64,000 bases of DNA, from contig JANQEV010000043.1 in NCBI GenBank assembly GCA_028278145.1, positions 1 to 64,000 on the forward strand. The letters run 5' to 3'. The stretch's first letter is position 1. Every line of letters starts with the position of its first letter. The notes beneath the pieces are model-generated. The model saw only the letters and a list, made by a program, of their open reading frames with translations. It searched no databases and was not told where the DNA came from. This document shows positions 9,146 to 24,881 of the stretch, one piece after another. The position numbers and the translations under genes are program-made. The stretch is from Chromatiales bacterium. GTDB taxonomy: Bacteria; Pseudomonadota; Gammaproteobacteria; Chromatiales; Chromatiaceae.

Positions 9146-9710
9146 TGTTGGCGCTTTCCTGTTCTCTGTTTTCGTCTCGGGCCGCATGTTTTGACTCACC
9201 GATCACCAGGCACAGTGGGTCAGGGCCGGTGAGGGTTATGTGCTGGTCCGCATTTAGTGGTGGCCGCACTCCCACCACGTTGGGTTGAATAGGCAGCTCC
9301 CGGCCGCTTCTCTCCACCAGGGTTACCAGGGTGATGGAAGCGGGGCGACCGTAATCGAAGATCTCGTTCATCGCCGCCCGAATGGTGCGCCCGGTCTGCA
9401 GTACGTCGTCCACCAGGATTATGTGTTGGTCGTCCACTGCGAATGGAATGCTGGAAGGGTGTACCTGGGGGTTTACTCCTACCCGGGAAAAGTCATCCCG
9501 GTAGAATGATATATCCAGAAGCCCCAGTGGTTCCTGAATCTCCAGCATCTGATGCAGACGCTCTGCCAGCCAGGCCCCGCCGGTGTGGATTCCGATCATG
9601 GCGGGATTGGATATATTCTTCATCTCCAGCCGCGTATTCAGAGCCTGATGCATTTCGGTTATCAAACCGTCGATAGCCTCTGCCTGCATGTAGTATTCAG
9701 GGTTGTTCAC
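9138..9710 (-). CDS. pyrR: Bifunctional pyr operon regulator / uracil phosphoribosyltransferase PyrR
   Basis: The 190-residue protein has the type I phosphoribosyltransferase fold. The PRPP-binding motif [17 protein letters not shown] is canonical, and the NIGIHTGG-like loop ([15 protein letters not shown]) is present. In Bacillus PyrR controls pyr mRNA by attenuation, while in Pseudomonas-type operons it acts as a regulator or UPRTase whose mechanism is less clear. The start overlaps ruvX by 14 bases and the end overlaps pyrB. About 15 extra charged residues at the C-terminus (rich in E, R, S) come from the overlap zone with pyrB. Confidence 0.92.
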   Translation of the reverse strand: MNNPEYYMQAEAIDGLITEMHQALNTRLEMKNISNPAMIGIHTGGAWLAERLHQMLEIQEPLGLLDISFYRDDFSRVGVNPQVHPSSIPFAVDDQHIILVDDVLQTGRTIRAAMNEIFDYGRPASITLVTLVERSGRELPIQPNVVGVRPPLNADQHITLTGPDPLCLVIGESKHAARDENREQESANSD

Positions 9711-10098
9711 TGAGATAGGTTTCCAAAATAAGTTGTGCCGCGATGGCGTCCAGTTCTTCTATGTTTTTAGGTTTGCGTTGTAACTGTCGTTTGGCCTCAA
9801 TCGAGGTCAGACGTTCATCCACCAGATGTACCTTGAGATGATACCGCCCTTCCAGTTGTCGTGCGAAGCGACGTGCCCGTTGCGCTACCTCGGTCTCGGT
9901 GTCATCCATGTTGAATGGCAGGCCGACTACCAGCTCTTGTGGTTCCCAGGTGCTGATCAAACGGGTGATGCCATCCCAATCCGGGTGTTGTTGAATGGCG
10001 CGAAGTGTCTCCAAGGGCGAGGCGGTTCCTGTCATGGTTTGACCAACGGCGACGCCTATTTTAGCCGGTCCGTAGTCAAATCCAAGTAAGGTTGTCAT
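9697..10098 (-). CDS. ruvX: Putative pre-16S rRNA nuclease / RuvX (YqgF)
   Basis: The 133-residue protein belongs to the RNase H-like YqgF family, implicated in maturation of the 16S rRNA 5' end and formerly described as a Holliday junction resolvase. The N-terminal acidic strand LLGFDYGPAKIGVAVGQ, the central VVGLPFNMD and the VDERLTSIEA motif carry the conserved catalytic acids. It sits between algH and pyrR, an arrangement widely conserved in gammaproteobacteria. Length and start are typical. Confidence 0.95.
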   Translation of the reverse strand: MTTLLGFDYGPAKIGVAVGQTMTGTASPLETLRAIQQHPDWDGITRLISTWEPQELVVGLPFNMDDTETEVAQRARRFARQLEGRYHLKVHLVDERLTSIEAKRQLQRKPKNIEELDAIAAQLILETYLSEQP

Positions 10099-10117
10099 TT
10101 TTTATTGTATCTCTACT

Positions 10118-10678
10118 TTATGCGTGTCCTGCATCACCTGAAATCAGATCCAGGTCTACCCCTAGTAGCTGAGCTGCAGCCTTCCAGCGCTTTTCGGCCG
10201 GGGTGTTGAAGATGATCTGGGAGTCTGCCGGCCCACTCAGCCAGGCGTTGGCAGATATCTCCTCCTCTAACTGACCACTGGCCCAGCCCGCGTATCCCAG
10301 TGCCACCAGGTGGTCACTTGGCCCGTTGCCTGCAGCGATGGATTCCAGGATGTCCTTGGAGGTGGTTACGGAGATCTCCGATGTGACCTTGAGGGTTGAG
10401 TCCCAGCTACTATCGTCGCTATGCAGTACAAATCCTCGCTCTGGCTGTACCGGTCCACCGATGTAGATGGATTCCTCCCCGGATTCCAGGTCTATGTCGG
10501 TTATATCCAGTTGATCCAAAATGTCGTTCAGGTGTAGGTTAGTGGGGCGATTGACCACAATCCCCATGGCGCCCTGCTCATTATGCTCGCAGATATAGGT
10601 GACCGTCTGGGAAAAATTCTGGTCCTGCATGCTGGGCATGGCGATCAGGAACTGGTTGGTCAGGTTTGTGCTGCTCAT
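10118..10678 (-). CDS. algH: YqgE/AlgH family protein
   Basis: The 186-residue cytoplasmic protein is a member of the UPF0301 family. Characteristic blocks are FLIAMPSMQDQNFSQTVTY at the N-terminus, the GAMGIVVNRPT motif, YIGGPVQPERGFVLHS and the C-terminal LGYAGWASGQLEEEI. AlgH is named for an effect on alginate regulation in Pseudomonas but its biochemical function is unknown. It lies 19 bases before ruvX and about 50 bases after tonB in the same run of genes. Confidence 0.95.
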   Translation of the reverse strand: MSSTNLTNQFLIAMPSMQDQNFSQTVTYICEHNEQGAMGIVVNRPTNLHLNDILDQLDITDIDLESGEESIYIGGPVQPERGFVLHSDDSSWDSTLKVTSEISVTTSKDILESIAAGNGPSDHLVALGYAGWASGQLEEEISANAWLSGPADSQIIFNTPAEKRWKAAAQLLGVDLDLISGDAGHA

Positions 10679-10728
10679 ACCCCATAGTATCGGGTGCCAC
10701 TACGAATACCGCAACCATTTATATGGAA

Positions 10729-11613
10729 TTACTTCGATAATAGCCGGTTGCTGCTAAGGAATTGCCAGGTCCGGGTTATATCCAGAACGTCTATCTCCTT
10801 GCGTATCTCTGCCGGGAAGGGGGCATAGGGGGCGGCCAGTCGTACAATGCGGATTGCTGCATCATCCAGTATCTTGTGACCAGATGATCTCCGCACCCTG
10901 ATCTCGTAGATGGTTCCATTGGCCCGCAGGGCCACATGCAGCACCAGGTGACCATAGAGCTTCTTGCGCCTGGCCTCATCCGGATAGTTGATATTACCGA
11001 TGCGTTCTACTTTTCTACGCCAGGCGTCCAGGTAGTTGGAGTATTTGTACTCTTTGGTGCTGGCGCTGACAAACTTACGTCGGGGACGTTTGGCGTAGGC
11101 CTTGGTCTTGCGGTTCAGTTCCGCAGTAAGCCGGGAAATCTCCTGGTTGGTGCTGGCGATCAGTTGGGCAGTGTTAAGACGCCGGGTCTTCTTTTTAGGC
11201 CGTCGGGGCGTGGGCTTGGTCTTTCTTTTGGCCTTGGCTTTGGTGCTTACCAGTCTCTTTTTTGGAGTCTCTACCTGCTGTGGTGGTGGAGTTGCCGGGG
11301 TATTGACCTTGCTTGGCTTGATGGATTTCTTAGTCACCGGCTGTAGACTGTCAGTGGTTGGGCGTTCCGCCTTTTCCTTGGTGCCGCCACCTTGCTGGCT
11401 GTGCTGGGCCAGAAAGTCAGCCTTCTCTGGCTCCTTCTTTTTTACCTTGTTGTGTACTACCACGATTTCCAGGGTACGGTCTGCCGGTGGCAGCTTTTTT
11501 GGGCTGTCCAGGGTGAAGCCGACGCCAAGTATCACAACTGCATGCAGACTGATGGCGATGAACAGGGTCAGTCCCAGGCGGTCGAAGGCTGATATGTTGG
11601 TGGCGTTGTTCAT
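10729..11613 (-). CDS. tonB: TonB family energy transducer
   Basis: TonB couples the proton-motive force to outer-membrane transporters. The 294-residue protein has one N-terminal transmembrane helix (about residues 13-33, LGLTLFIAISLHAVVILGV), a long periplasmic linker rich in lysine, proline and threonine, and a C-terminal TonB domain with YPDEARRKKLYGHLVLHV and IRVRRSSGHKILDDAAIR. The exporter partners ExbB and ExbD are not in the window. The linker is unusually basic, with repeated K/R-rich stretches. It lies between apbE and algH. Confidence 0.9.
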   Translation of the reverse strand: MNNATNISAFDRLGLTLFIAISLHAVVILGVGFTLDSPKKLPPADRTLEIVVVHNKVKKKEPEKADFLAQHSQQGGGTKEKAERPTTDSLQPVTKKSIKPSKVNTPATPPPQQVETPKKRLVSTKAKAKRKTKPTPRRPKKKTRRLNTAQLIASTNQEISRLTAELNRKTKAYAKRPRRKFVSASTKEYKYSNYLDAWRRKVERIGNINYPDEARRKKLYGHLVLHVALRANGTIYEIRVRRSSGHKILDDAAIRIVRLAAPYAPFPAEIRKEIDVLDITRTWQFLSSNRLLSK

Positions 11614-11638
11614 GGCGTGGTTTATGGCGTCTACTTAT

Positions 11639-12697
11639 TCACTCAGCTAGTACCGGGCTTAGCTGGATCTTCAGCTTTTTCTCATCCAGTTTTAATCTTG
11701 TCTGCATGGCTGGATTCATATGTATAGTTCCGGTTTTATCCACCAGGAGGACGTATTTAACCCCCATCTTGCGAGCGATGTTGTACCAGTTATCAGGGCC
11801 GGCAACAAATAGTGCTGTTGCAGCAGCATCAGCAGTGGCAGCCTCAGGATGAATCACAGTAACCGAACTGGTTCCCCTGGCTGGATAACCGGTGCGCGGG
11901 TCTATTATGTGGTGGTAGGTCTTGCCTTTCCAGGTGAATTTTCGTTCGTAATCACCAGATGTGAATATGCTCTCGTCGCCGGATACTTCTACGCTGGCCA
12001 GGGCGCCTTTCCCAGAGGGATGGCGTATGGCGATACGCCAGGGGCGATTTCTGGGTGAGCCAATGGCGCGTAGATCGCCTCCGGCATTTAGAATGGCATT
12101 TTCAATCCCCATCTGGCGTAGATGATCGATTGCCAGATCGATTCCAAATCCCTTGCCAAAGGCCCCAAAATCCAGTTTCAAGTTCGGGTTGCTGCTGCGC
12201 AGGTTGATGCCGTCCAGCTCCAGGTCTGTCATGCGTGGTTTTTGTCGCAGTAGCTGGTCAATGATCTCTGGGTGTGGAGGTTTATGCCCTTCTGGATCAT
12301 CACTGTGGAAACCCCAGGCGTCGATCAGATGTCCGATGGCAGGGTTGAACAGATGTTCGCTTTCTATAGCCAGTTGCTTGCTGTGTCTGATCATCTCCAG
12401 CACAGAGGGTGGAACAACAAAGGATGTTCCGGTGGCAATGAGGCGGTTGACCCGTCCCAGTGGGCCTGGATCCCAGGCGTGCCAGGCCTTGTGCATCTGG
12501 GCAAAATCCTTCTCGATGGCAGCGGTCGCAGCTGCGGCTTGTTCTTTACTGACGCCGACTATGCTCAGATCGATAAGAGTGCCGAAGGCCAGAAACCTGG
12601 TGGCTATAACCTCTTCCTGTTGTTCGCAGCCGCTGGTAATTAGAGCAGCGAGGATAAGAAGCAGTATTGGTGTGAGGCGTTTTTGTACTGATATCAT
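11639..12697 (-). CDS. apbE: FAD:protein FMN transferase (ApbE), lipoprotein
   Basis: ApbE covalently attaches FMN to threonines of target proteins such as Nqr and Rnf subunits. The 352-residue protein has a lipobox (LITSGCEQQ, cysteine at residue 24) and is thus probably a periplasmic lipoprotein. Family motifs are FNPAIGHLIDAWGF, LDFGAFGKGFGIDLA, ILNAGGDLRAIGS and HHIIDPRTGYPARG. The start overlaps the gshB stop by four bases. No flavinylation target is seen nearby, so the link to this operon is positional only. Confidence 0.93.
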   Translation of the reverse strand: MISVQKRLTPILLLILAALITSGCEQQEEVIATRFLAFGTLIDLSIVGVSKEQAAAATAAIEKDFAQMHKAWHAWDPGPLGRVNRLIATGTSFVVPPSVLEMIRHSKQLAIESEHLFNPAIGHLIDAWGFHSDDPEGHKPPHPEIIDQLLRQKPRMTDLELDGINLRSSNPNLKLDFGAFGKGFGIDLAIDHLRQMGIENAILNAGGDLRAIGSPRNRPWRIAIRHPSGKGALASVEVSGDESIFTSGDYERKFTWKGKTYHHIIDPRTGYPARGTSSVTVIHPEAATADAAATALFVAGPDNWYNIARKMGVKYVLLVDKTGTIHMNPAMQTRLKLDEKKLKIQLSPVLAE

Positions 12698-13644
12698 GCC
12701 TTGATCTTTTGCTCTATCCGGTCCAGGAGTTGGGCACTGATATTGAGTCCAAACTGAGCATCCAGTTCCCGGATACAGGTAGGGCTGGTGACATTAATCT
12801 CTGTCAGATAGTCTCCGATAACGTCCAGGCCAGCAAACAGAATTCCCTGTTCCTGCAGTGTTGGTCCCACTTGTGCAGCTATCCAGTAGTCGCGCTCTGA
12901 GAGTGGAACCCCCTCTCCGCGTCCGCCGGCAGCCAGATTGCCACGGTTTTCTCCGGGTTGTGGTATACGGGCCAGGGCATAGGGTACGGGTTCGCCATCC
13001 ACCATGAGAATGCGTTTATCCCCATCTATGATTTCAGGCAGAAAACGCTGGGCCATGGCGAATTTAGTACCATTATCAGTAATGGTCTCGAAAATCACAT
13101 TGGTATTTGGATCACCCTGCTGGACTCGAAATACTGAGGCGCCACCCATGCCATCCAGTGGCTTAAGAATAATATCTACTTGCTGCTGCAGAAAATCCGC
13201 CAGCTGGGAATGATTCCTGGAAACCAGGCTGGCGGTACAGCATTGTGGGAACCAGGCAGTAAACAGCTTCTCATTGGCATCGCGCAGGCTCTGCGGTCGG
13301 TTTACCACCAGTGCGCCTTCCTGTTCGGCCTGTTCCAGGATGTAAGTGGTGTAGACATACTCCATGTCAAATGGGGGGTCCTTGCGCATCAGGATCACAT
13401 CCAGTTCACCCAGCGGATGCTGCTGCTCCTTGCCGAAACTATGCCAGGAGGTAGTGCTGTCAGTGACTTGGAGTTGCCGCATCCTGGCGTGGCTACGGTT
13501 GTCCTGGAGGTAAAGATCTCCTTGCTCCATATACCAGATGTCCCAGTTTCTGGCCTGGGCCTCCAGCAACATGGCAAAGGAGCTGTCTTTATATGTGGTG
13601 ATGGTATCGATGGGGTCCATCACAATGCCGAGGGATATGCTCAT
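12694..13644 (-). CDS. gshB: Glutathione synthetase
   Basis: It performs ATP-dependent ligation of gamma-glutamylcysteine and glycine. The 316-residue length is standard. Family features include the N-terminal GIVMDPIDTITTYKDSSFAM, the ATP-grasp region LKPLDGMGGASVFRV, FLPEIIDGDKRILMVDGEP and the closing GLDVIGDYLTEINVTSPT. It is the first gene of the nine-gene minus-strand run and is divergent from pilG, as in Pseudomonas. Confidence 0.96.
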   Translation of the reverse strand: MSISLGIVMDPIDTITTYKDSSFAMLLEAQARNWDIWYMEQGDLYLQDNRSHARMRQLQVTDSTTSWHSFGKEQQHPLGELDVILMRKDPPFDMEYVYTTYILEQAEQEGALVVNRPQSLRDANEKLFTAWFPQCCTASLVSRNHSQLADFLQQQVDIILKPLDGMGGASVFRVQQGDPNTNVIFETITDNGTKFAMAQRFLPEIIDGDKRILMVDGEPVPYALARIPQPGENRGNLAAGGRGEGVPLSERDYWIAAQVGPTLQEQGILFAGLDVIGDYLTEINVTSPTCIRELDAQFGLNISAQLLDRIEQKIKA

Positions 13645-14066
13645 GGCGGTATGGTACCTGATCTAGGCCGGCTATTGGGTGAATGGTACGGTTCCTGAGG
13701 ATGGTTATCAGACTATGTTGTATGCCATCAGCGGTCATGACGAAATGTGATGCAGAGCCATGATACTGTTTTAATTCCCTTGCTTGCCAGTGAAAATGTT
13801 CCAATATGATCAATAGGTTGTTGCAGAATGTTAAATCAATTGCTATGGTTCTGTAGTATTACACTTGCCATGGGTGTGTTTCAAGATACAGCTAGTGATC
13901 ATGTCCCAGGTTTAGTGGCAAAAAATACTAGAAACAGAAATGCCAATATCAGAAATAGGTAAAAAACTTCAGAATTTCGGATTTTGAACGCAATAACTAA
14001 AATCCGGTGACAGATAGTCACAGATCATTATGAAGATGACGGCCATATAAGTAGAGAGGAGCAGTG
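13645..14066. other. Intergenic region between gshB and pilG
   Basis: These 422 bases lie between divergent gshB and pilG and should hold promoters for both. The right half is A/T-rich. A GAGAGGAG ribosome-binding sequence (14053-14060) precedes the pilG ATG. I see no RNA gene, convincing reading frame or repeat in it. Confidence 0.6.
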
Positions 14067-14465
14067 ATGCTAGACGAACCTGATAACATCTCGGGCCTCA
14101 AGGTGATGGTGATTGACGACAGTAAGACCATACGTCGTACGGCAGAAAGCCTGTTGAAAAAGGCGGGATGTGAAGTATTGACTGCCATAGATGGATTCGA
14201 GGCCCTGGCCATCATTGCCGACAGCCGGCCTGATGTGATCTTTGTGGACATTATGATGCCGCGGTTGGATGGCTATCAGACCTGTGCTCTGATTAAAAAT
14301 AATACAGAGTTTAAAAACACACCGGTAATTATGTTGTCGAGTAAAGATGGCCTGTTTGATCGTGCTCGCGGCCGTATAGTCGGCTCAGAGCAGTATCTGA
14401 CTAAGCCATTTACCAAGAATGAACTATTGGACGCTATCAAGCAGTATGCATCCAAAGCAGCATGA
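14067..14465 (+). CDS. pilG: Twitching motility response regulator PilG
   Basis: This is a single-domain CheY-like receiver of the Pil-Chp chemosensory pathway, which controls type IV pilus extension. At 132 residues it is only a receiver: the acidic pocket VMVIDDSKT, the phospho-acceptor in DVIFVDIMMPRLDGYQ, the Thr/Ser position in VIMLSSKDG and the lysine in YLTKPFTKNEL are all present. I prefer the ATG at 14067 over the GTG one codon earlier because of the spacing to GGAG. It opens the pilGHIJ-chpA cluster. Confidence 0.94.
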   Translation: MLDEPDNISGLKVMVIDDSKTIRRTAESLLKKAGCEVLTAIDGFEALAIIADSRPDVIFVDIMMPRLDGYQTCALIKNNTEFKNTPVIMLSSKDGLFDRARGRIVGSEQYLTKPFTKNELLDAIKQYASKAA

Positions 14466-14535
14466 TTTGGTGGCAACTACTTTCAATTTTTCAAAAATGT
14501 AATAAACGAATGTCTTGGTTTGGTGGCGAGGTGCT

Positions 14536-14955
14536 ATGAGAATTTTTTCCAAAAAGGGTACAGAAAAAGAAGGTGGCTCACTGGAGGGTGAGGGTAAGGT
14601 TTTGGTGGTGGATGATTCACCCACAGAATTACATATATTGAAAGGTTTTCTCGAAGGTGCCGGCTATGAGGTGTTGTTGGCAGAGAACGCTGAATCAGGG
14701 ATAGAGATGGCGCGCAGTTCCAAACCGGATCTGGTACTCATGGATGTGGTTATGCCGGGGTTAAATGGGTTTCAGGCCACCAGGCAGTTGAGTCGTGATC
14801 CAGACACCGAGGATATTCCTGTCATCATGGTTACTACCAAAGACCAGGAGACTGATAGGACCTGGGGTCTGCGTCAGGGGGCCAAGGAGTACCTAGTTAA
14901 ACCGGTAGAAAAGAACGAGCTGCTGTCCAGAATCAAGGACGTATTGAACGCATGA
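14536..14955 (+). CDS. pilH: Twitching motility response regulator PilH
   Basis: This is the second CheY-like receiver of the Pil-Chp system; in Pseudomonas it acts as a phosphate sink opposing PilG and influencing retraction. The receiver core has VLVVDDSPTE, the acceptor aspartate in DLVLMDVVMPGLNGFQ, IIMVTTKD-type (VIMVTTKDQ) and YLVKPVEKNEL. About 20 charged residues (KKGTEKEGGSLEGEG) precede the domain. The ATG at 14536 has GAGGTG in front; an upstream TTG is less likely. Confidence 0.93.
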   Translation: MRIFSKKGTEKEGGSLEGEGKVLVVDDSPTELHILKGFLEGAGYEVLLAENAESGIEMARSSKPDLVLMDVVMPGLNGFQATRQLSRDPDTEDIPVIMVTTKDQETDRTWGLRQGAKEYLVKPVEKNELLSRIKDVLNA

Positions 14956-14972
14956 TGCAGGTGGACTAAACC

Positions 14973-15524
14973 ATGCCTACGATGGAATCTGAAGCCAGGG
15001 ACATTATTCTGCTGTTGCGGGATATTGAGAATCAGAGCCGCAAGCATGCCTTTGATCTGCCACACAAGGAGGAGTCGCAGTTTACCTGGGAAGGTGTGCT
15101 GTTCACCATTATGGGTGAGAAGCTGCTCACAGCACTGGGAGAGGTGAAAGAGATACTCAATTACCCACAAAATGTCACCTCAGTTCCAGGGGCGCAACCG
15201 TGGGTACGGGGTGTGGCTAATGTACGAGGCAGTCTATTGCCAATATTTGATCTCCAGCAGTTCCTGGGTGGAGAGGCAATCAATATTGGACGCAGGACCA
15301 GGGTATTGGTAATCGAACATGAGGGTCTGTTCGCTGGTTTAATGGTATCGGATGTGTATGGCATGCGTCACTTTAACCAGGAACTGCATATAAAGGACCA
15401 GGAGAGAACTGGTTCAATCGGTCGATATGTGGCTGGTGCATATGATGTGGATGGCGATCTCTGTCCTATCCTCAGTATGCATGAGCTGGCAGAGGATCCA
15501 GATTTTCAGGTGGTTGCCGCCTGA
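14973..15524 (+). CDS. pilI: CheW-like adaptor PilI
   Basis: PilI couples the receptor PilJ to the kinase ChpA. The 183-residue protein has a CheW domain from about residue 35, with RGVANVRGSLLPIFDLQQFLGG and LVIEHEGLFAGLMVSDVYGM as the recognisable core. It lies 17 bases after pilH and 93 bases before pilJ. No extra domain is visible. Confidence 0.92.
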   Translation: MPTMESEARDIILLLRDIENQSRKHAFDLPHKEESQFTWEGVLFTIMGEKLLTALGEVKEILNYPQNVTSVPGAQPWVRGVANVRGSLLPIFDLQQFLGGEAINIGRRTRVLVIEHEGLFAGLMVSDVYGMRHFNQELHIKDQERTGSIGRYVAGAYDVDGDLCPILSMHELAEDPDFQVVAA

Positions 15525-15617
15525 GGGCCTGGGTGGCTGCAAATGGATTATAAAGTAACAGGTATGTTGCTATGGGGAATTCAATAAAATTTACGCTCTT
15601 TCGGGAGATATAGCGAA

Positions 15618-17660
15618 ATGAAAATAAGCTCTATGAAAGGTTTTGACAGTGGATCAAATCTAGTCGCCACGACACTGACGGTTAGCATTCTGGTTATGCT
15701 GCTCATGGCAATTTGGGTGTTCTTTCAGTCATCGGATTCAGATGCCAACGATGAGGCCTATCAGCTGCGTGCTGCTGAACTTAGGGTGATCTCGGAACGA
15801 GTCGCTAAATATGCCCTGACCGCTATCGTGGGTGACAAAGGCGCCTTTGCCCAGTTGCAGGACTCTAAAGATACATTTGACCGTTATCTATCAGAGCTTA
15901 AGGAAGGTGTGCCAGAGACTGGGTTACCCTCCGCACCGGAAGAGGTGGTGGATGAACTCTATCTGGTGGAAGCCCAATGGCTGACCTTGGGTAAAAACGC
16001 CACCGATGTATTGGAAAACAGGGAATCCATCGTAGCGGTGCAGGAGATTGTGGGTTTTGTTCAGGAACTGGTGCCACAGTTGCAGAAGTTATCCCAGGAG
16101 GTGGTAGATGACCTGGAGGACTCGATCGCAAGTGGTAAACAGGTCGTAGCGGCAACGGAACAGCTGATGCTGGTGCAGCGTATCGATAAGAACGTTGCCA
16201 GGGTGTTGAAGGGTGGTGAGGAGACCGCTACTGCTATTGACCGGTTCAGTCGAGACACCAACCGTTTTGGTCGTATTCTGAATGCCTTGCTGGAAGGTAG
16301 TAAGAGCCTGGGTATAGACCCGGTTCCAACTCAGGTGGCGGAGAAAAAGTTACGGGAAGTGGCCGTATTGTTTGAAGGCCTGAATAGTTTTACGGAACAG
16401 GTAATCGATACCATCCCCAGTCTGTTGCCTGCGTTGGAAGCTGTGGGTGAGTTGGCAGACAACTCTGACCTGGTAAACGACGCCACCACAAGTTTGCTTA
16501 GTGCCTATGCCGAATCCCCAGGACGTTTCTCCATGTTTGGGTTCCAGGCCAGTCCCGGTATGGTGGTCTTTTTCGGCGTCTTGGCCATGCTGTTGTTCCT
16601 GGCACGAAGCTATCTGGTGCTGATGAGTGAAAGAAAGGCCCAGGCCGAGATTAAAGAGCAGAATGAAAGAAGCCAGGAGGCTATCTTGCGCTTGCTGGAT
16701 GAGATGGGTGATCTCGCAGATGGTGACCTCACGGTAACCGCCACGGTGACCGAGGACGTAACCGGCGCCATCGCTGACTCCATCAACTACACCATTGAGG
16801 CGCTCCGCAGCCTGGTAACCACCATTAACCAGACTTCAGAATCTGTATCGGCCTCGGCGCAGGAATCACGTGCCACAGCTATGCATCTGGCCGAGTCTTC
16901 CGAGCATCAGGCGGACCAGATTACCTCGGCCAGTGGAGCCATTAAGGATATGGCTCAGACCATTGACCAGATGTCCAGTGACGCGAATGAATCAGCGGAG
17001 GTTGCCAAGCACTCAGTGGAGATTGCGGGTAACGGTGCCGATACAGTACGCCGTACCATTCTGGGTATGGACACGATTCGTGAGCAGATCCAGGAGACAT
17101 CAAAACGAATCAAGCGTCTGGGTGAAAGTTCCCAGGAGATTGGTGACATCGTGGAGATTATTGACGACATCGCAGACCAGACCAACATTCTGGCATTGAA
17201 CGCGGCCATGCAGGCGGCCATGGCCGGTGAGGCCGGACGCGGTTTCGCGGTGGTTGCGGACGAGGTGCAGCGACTGGCGGAACGTTCCGGTAACGCTACC
17301 AAACAGATTGAAGCCCTGGTTAAGACCATTCAGGCCGATACCAGTGAGGCGGTGAGTTCTATGGAATCCACCACTAAAGAGGTGGTGGCAGGTGCCAAGC
17401 TGGCCGAGGATGCGGGTGATGCCTTGATGGAGATGGAAAGCGAAACTACCCACATTGCGGAGGTAACGCAAAAGATTGCGGGCACTGCGGAACAGCAGTC
17501 ATCAGGGGCCACCAAGATTGATGACACCATGAGTGTTATTCAGGAGATTACCACCCAAACACTGGATGGAACCAACCAGACAGCTGCCTCGATCGGCATG
17601 CTTGCAAGCCTGGCAGATGACCTGCGTGGCTCTGTTGCCGGTTTCCGCCTGCCTGAATAA
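15618..17660 (+). CDS. pilJ: Methyl-accepting chemotaxis protein PilJ
   Basis: This is the receptor of the Pil-Chp pathway. The 680-residue protein has an N-terminal membrane helix (about residues 15-36), a long mostly helical periplasmic PilJ domain, a second helix near residue 315 ([15 protein letters not shown]), a HAMP-like segment and a cytoplasmic signalling domain. The hairpin tip reads [20 protein letters not shown] followed by [18 protein letters not shown]. No pilK (CheR-type methyltransferase) gene follows, in contrast to Pseudomonas, so adaptation by methylation may be absent or encoded elsewhere. Confidence 0.94.
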   Translation: MKISSMKGFDSGSNLVATTLTVSILVMLLMAIWVFFQSSDSDANDEAYQLRAAELRVISERVAKYALTAIVGDKGAFAQLQDSKDTFDRYLSELKEGVPETGLPSAPEEVVDELYLVEAQWLTLGKNATDVLENRESIVAVQEIVGFVQELVPQLQKLSQEVVDDLEDSIASGKQVVAATEQLMLVQRIDKNVARVLKGGEETATAIDRFSRDTNRFGRILNALLEGSKSLGIDPVPTQVAEKKLREVAVLFEGLNSFTEQVIDTIPSLLPALEAVGELADNSDLVNDATTSLLSAYAESPGRFSMFGFQASPGMVVFFGVLAMLLFLARSYLVLMSERKAQAEIKEQNERSQEAILRLLDEMGDLADGDLTVTATVTEDVTGAIADSINYTIEALRSLVTTINQTSESVSASAQESRATAMHLAESSEHQADQITSASGAIKDMAQTIDQMSSDANESAEVAKHSVEIAGNGADTVRRTILGMDTIREQIQETSKRIKRLGESSQEIGDIVEIIDDIADQTNILALNAAMQAAMAGEAGRGFAVVADEVQRLAERSGNATKQIEALVKTIQADTSEAVSSMESTTKEVVAGAKLAEDAGDALMEMESETTHIAEVTQKIAGTAEQQSSGATKIDDTMSVIQEITTQTLDGTNQTAASIGMLASLADDLRGSVAGFRLPE

Positions 17661-17716
17661 TCAGGCAAGCCGGGCTCTGACTCTGGGAACGACCTATATG
17701 GCTAGGGTGATCAGGT

Positions 17717-23523
<5,807 letters not shown>

Positions 23524-23527
<4 letters not shown>

Positions 23528-23994
23528 GTGCAGAAGCCACAGCAGATCTGGAAATAAGGGGAGTATTTCTGCCACTGAATGAGGCGCAGCTGTTATTGCC
23601 CAACGCCTCCGTATCTGAGGTGGTGGCGTTTCAGGATCTTACCCCGGCGCCAGACACCCCAGAGTGGTTTCTCGGCTTCCAGACCTGGCGCTTTCAGGAG
23701 ATACCGGTAATCTCATTTGAAGAGCTGGTGGAGGCACCCAGGGCAGAGCCAGGGCCGCGTTCCAGAGTGGCTATATGCAATACCCTGGGGGGGAATCCAA
23801 AACGCCCGTTCATCGGGGTGTTACTGGCTTCCATGCCACGCCTGGTGCGGGTGACCGAGGAGGTAGTTGCACCGCAGAGCAATCTGCACGACCTGGGGCC
23901 AGCGGTGAAGCGTGAAGTCATCGTTAACGGTGAAGAGGCCTGGATTCCTGATATCAATGCTGTGGAGTGGGTGGTACAGGAAGCATTGTCTTAA
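23524..23994 (+). CDS. chpC: CheW-like protein (ChpC-type)
   Basis: The 156-residue protein has a CheW-like fold: the N-terminal LPLNEAQLLLPNASVSEVV, the WFLGFQTWRFQEIPVISFEEL strand pair and a C-terminal segment ending DINAVEWVVQEAL. ChpC in Pseudomonas occupies the same place after chpA and is an accessory CheW of this pathway. The ATG overlaps the chpA stop (ATGA). No chpB methylesterase is present between them. The gene is convergent with rsmE. Confidence 0.8.
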
Positions 23995-24010
23995 GCCATG
24001 TTAACTGGCC

Positions 24011-24748
24011 CTAGCTGTATCTGAAATCTCCCCATAGAGTCTGAATTGCAGCAATTGCTGCCAACGGCGCTGTCTCGGTGCGCAATACCCTTGGTCCCAG
24101 CCTTACTCCATGAAAACCGCAATTCTCTACTGCACCGATCTCTGAGTCACTCAATCCACCCTCAGGGCCAACCAGTAGATTTATCCTTTCATCTGGTTGA
24201 TCAAACTCTTGCAGGCCAATATCTGCCCGGTGATTCAGTACCAGGTTAAGGCCCTTGGGTGGTGTCTCCAGCAGCTGGTCCAGCTCCTTGGCCTGATGCA
24301 TCTGCGGTAACCAGCATCTGCCTGACTGTTCGCAGGCAGAAATCATCACCTTGCGCCAGTGTTGCTGGCGCTTTTCCAGGCGGTCACCTTTCAGATTCAC
24401 TACTCCGTGCTGGGTGAAGAGTGGGGTTATGCCATTCACGCCCAGCTCTACCGATTTCTGAATGGCGAAGTCCATCCTTTCACCCTTGGAGATGGAAATG
24501 AACAGGTGGATGTCCAGGAGGCTTTGCGGCTCCAGATCGGAGACGGAGACTACTTGTACCACAGCATCCTTTTTAGCCGTGTGCACTAATCGGGCTGGGT
24601 AGTTATGTCCATCACCATTGAACAGCACCAGGTCAGAGCCGGCCCGCAGGCGTAATACCTGAATCAGGTGGCGTGAGGCCGCTGGTTCCAGTGTCAGTTC
24701 GCTATCCGGTGTTAGATGCTGCTCAGTATAGATTCTGGGTATGCGCAT
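24011..24748 (-). CDS. rsmE: 16S rRNA (uracil(1498)-N3)-methyltransferase
   Basis: RsmE methylates N3 of U1498 in 16S rRNA using S-adenosylmethionine. The 245-residue protein is a SPOUT-fold enzyme with an N-terminal PUA-like domain (HLIQVLRLRAGSDLVLFNG) and the C-terminal knot: LVGPEGGLSDSEIG and LGPRVLRTETAPLAAIAA. The start lies in a short gap from the divergent phosphofructokinase gene, which probably shares the promoter region. Confidence 0.95.
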   Translation of the reverse strand: MRIPRIYTEQHLTPDSELTLEPAASRHLIQVLRLRAGSDLVLFNGDGHNYPARLVHTAKKDAVVQVVSVSDLEPQSLLDIHLFISISKGERMDFAIQKSVELGVNGITPLFTQHGVVNLKGDRLEKRQQHWRKVMISACEQSGRCWLPQMHQAKELDQLLETPPKGLNLVLNHRADIGLQEFDQPDERINLLVGPEGGLSDSEIGAVENCGFHGVRLGPRVLRTETAPLAAIAAIQTLWGDFRYS

Positions 24749-24881
24749 GGCTGGGGTCTCAGCACAGTGATGAGGGGTTATGCCTTAATCTGGCTTTAAA
24801 ACAATTTTTATACACTAGGTTTAATCAGCAGCAACTCTATTTATGCTAACTTATAAACAAGACGTATTACAGGAATTAACA

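Noticed and set aside
13645-14066. Small RNA or tRNA in the gshB-pilG gap
   Set aside because: No cloverleaf, CCA end or terminator-like hairpin with T tract could be found by eye.
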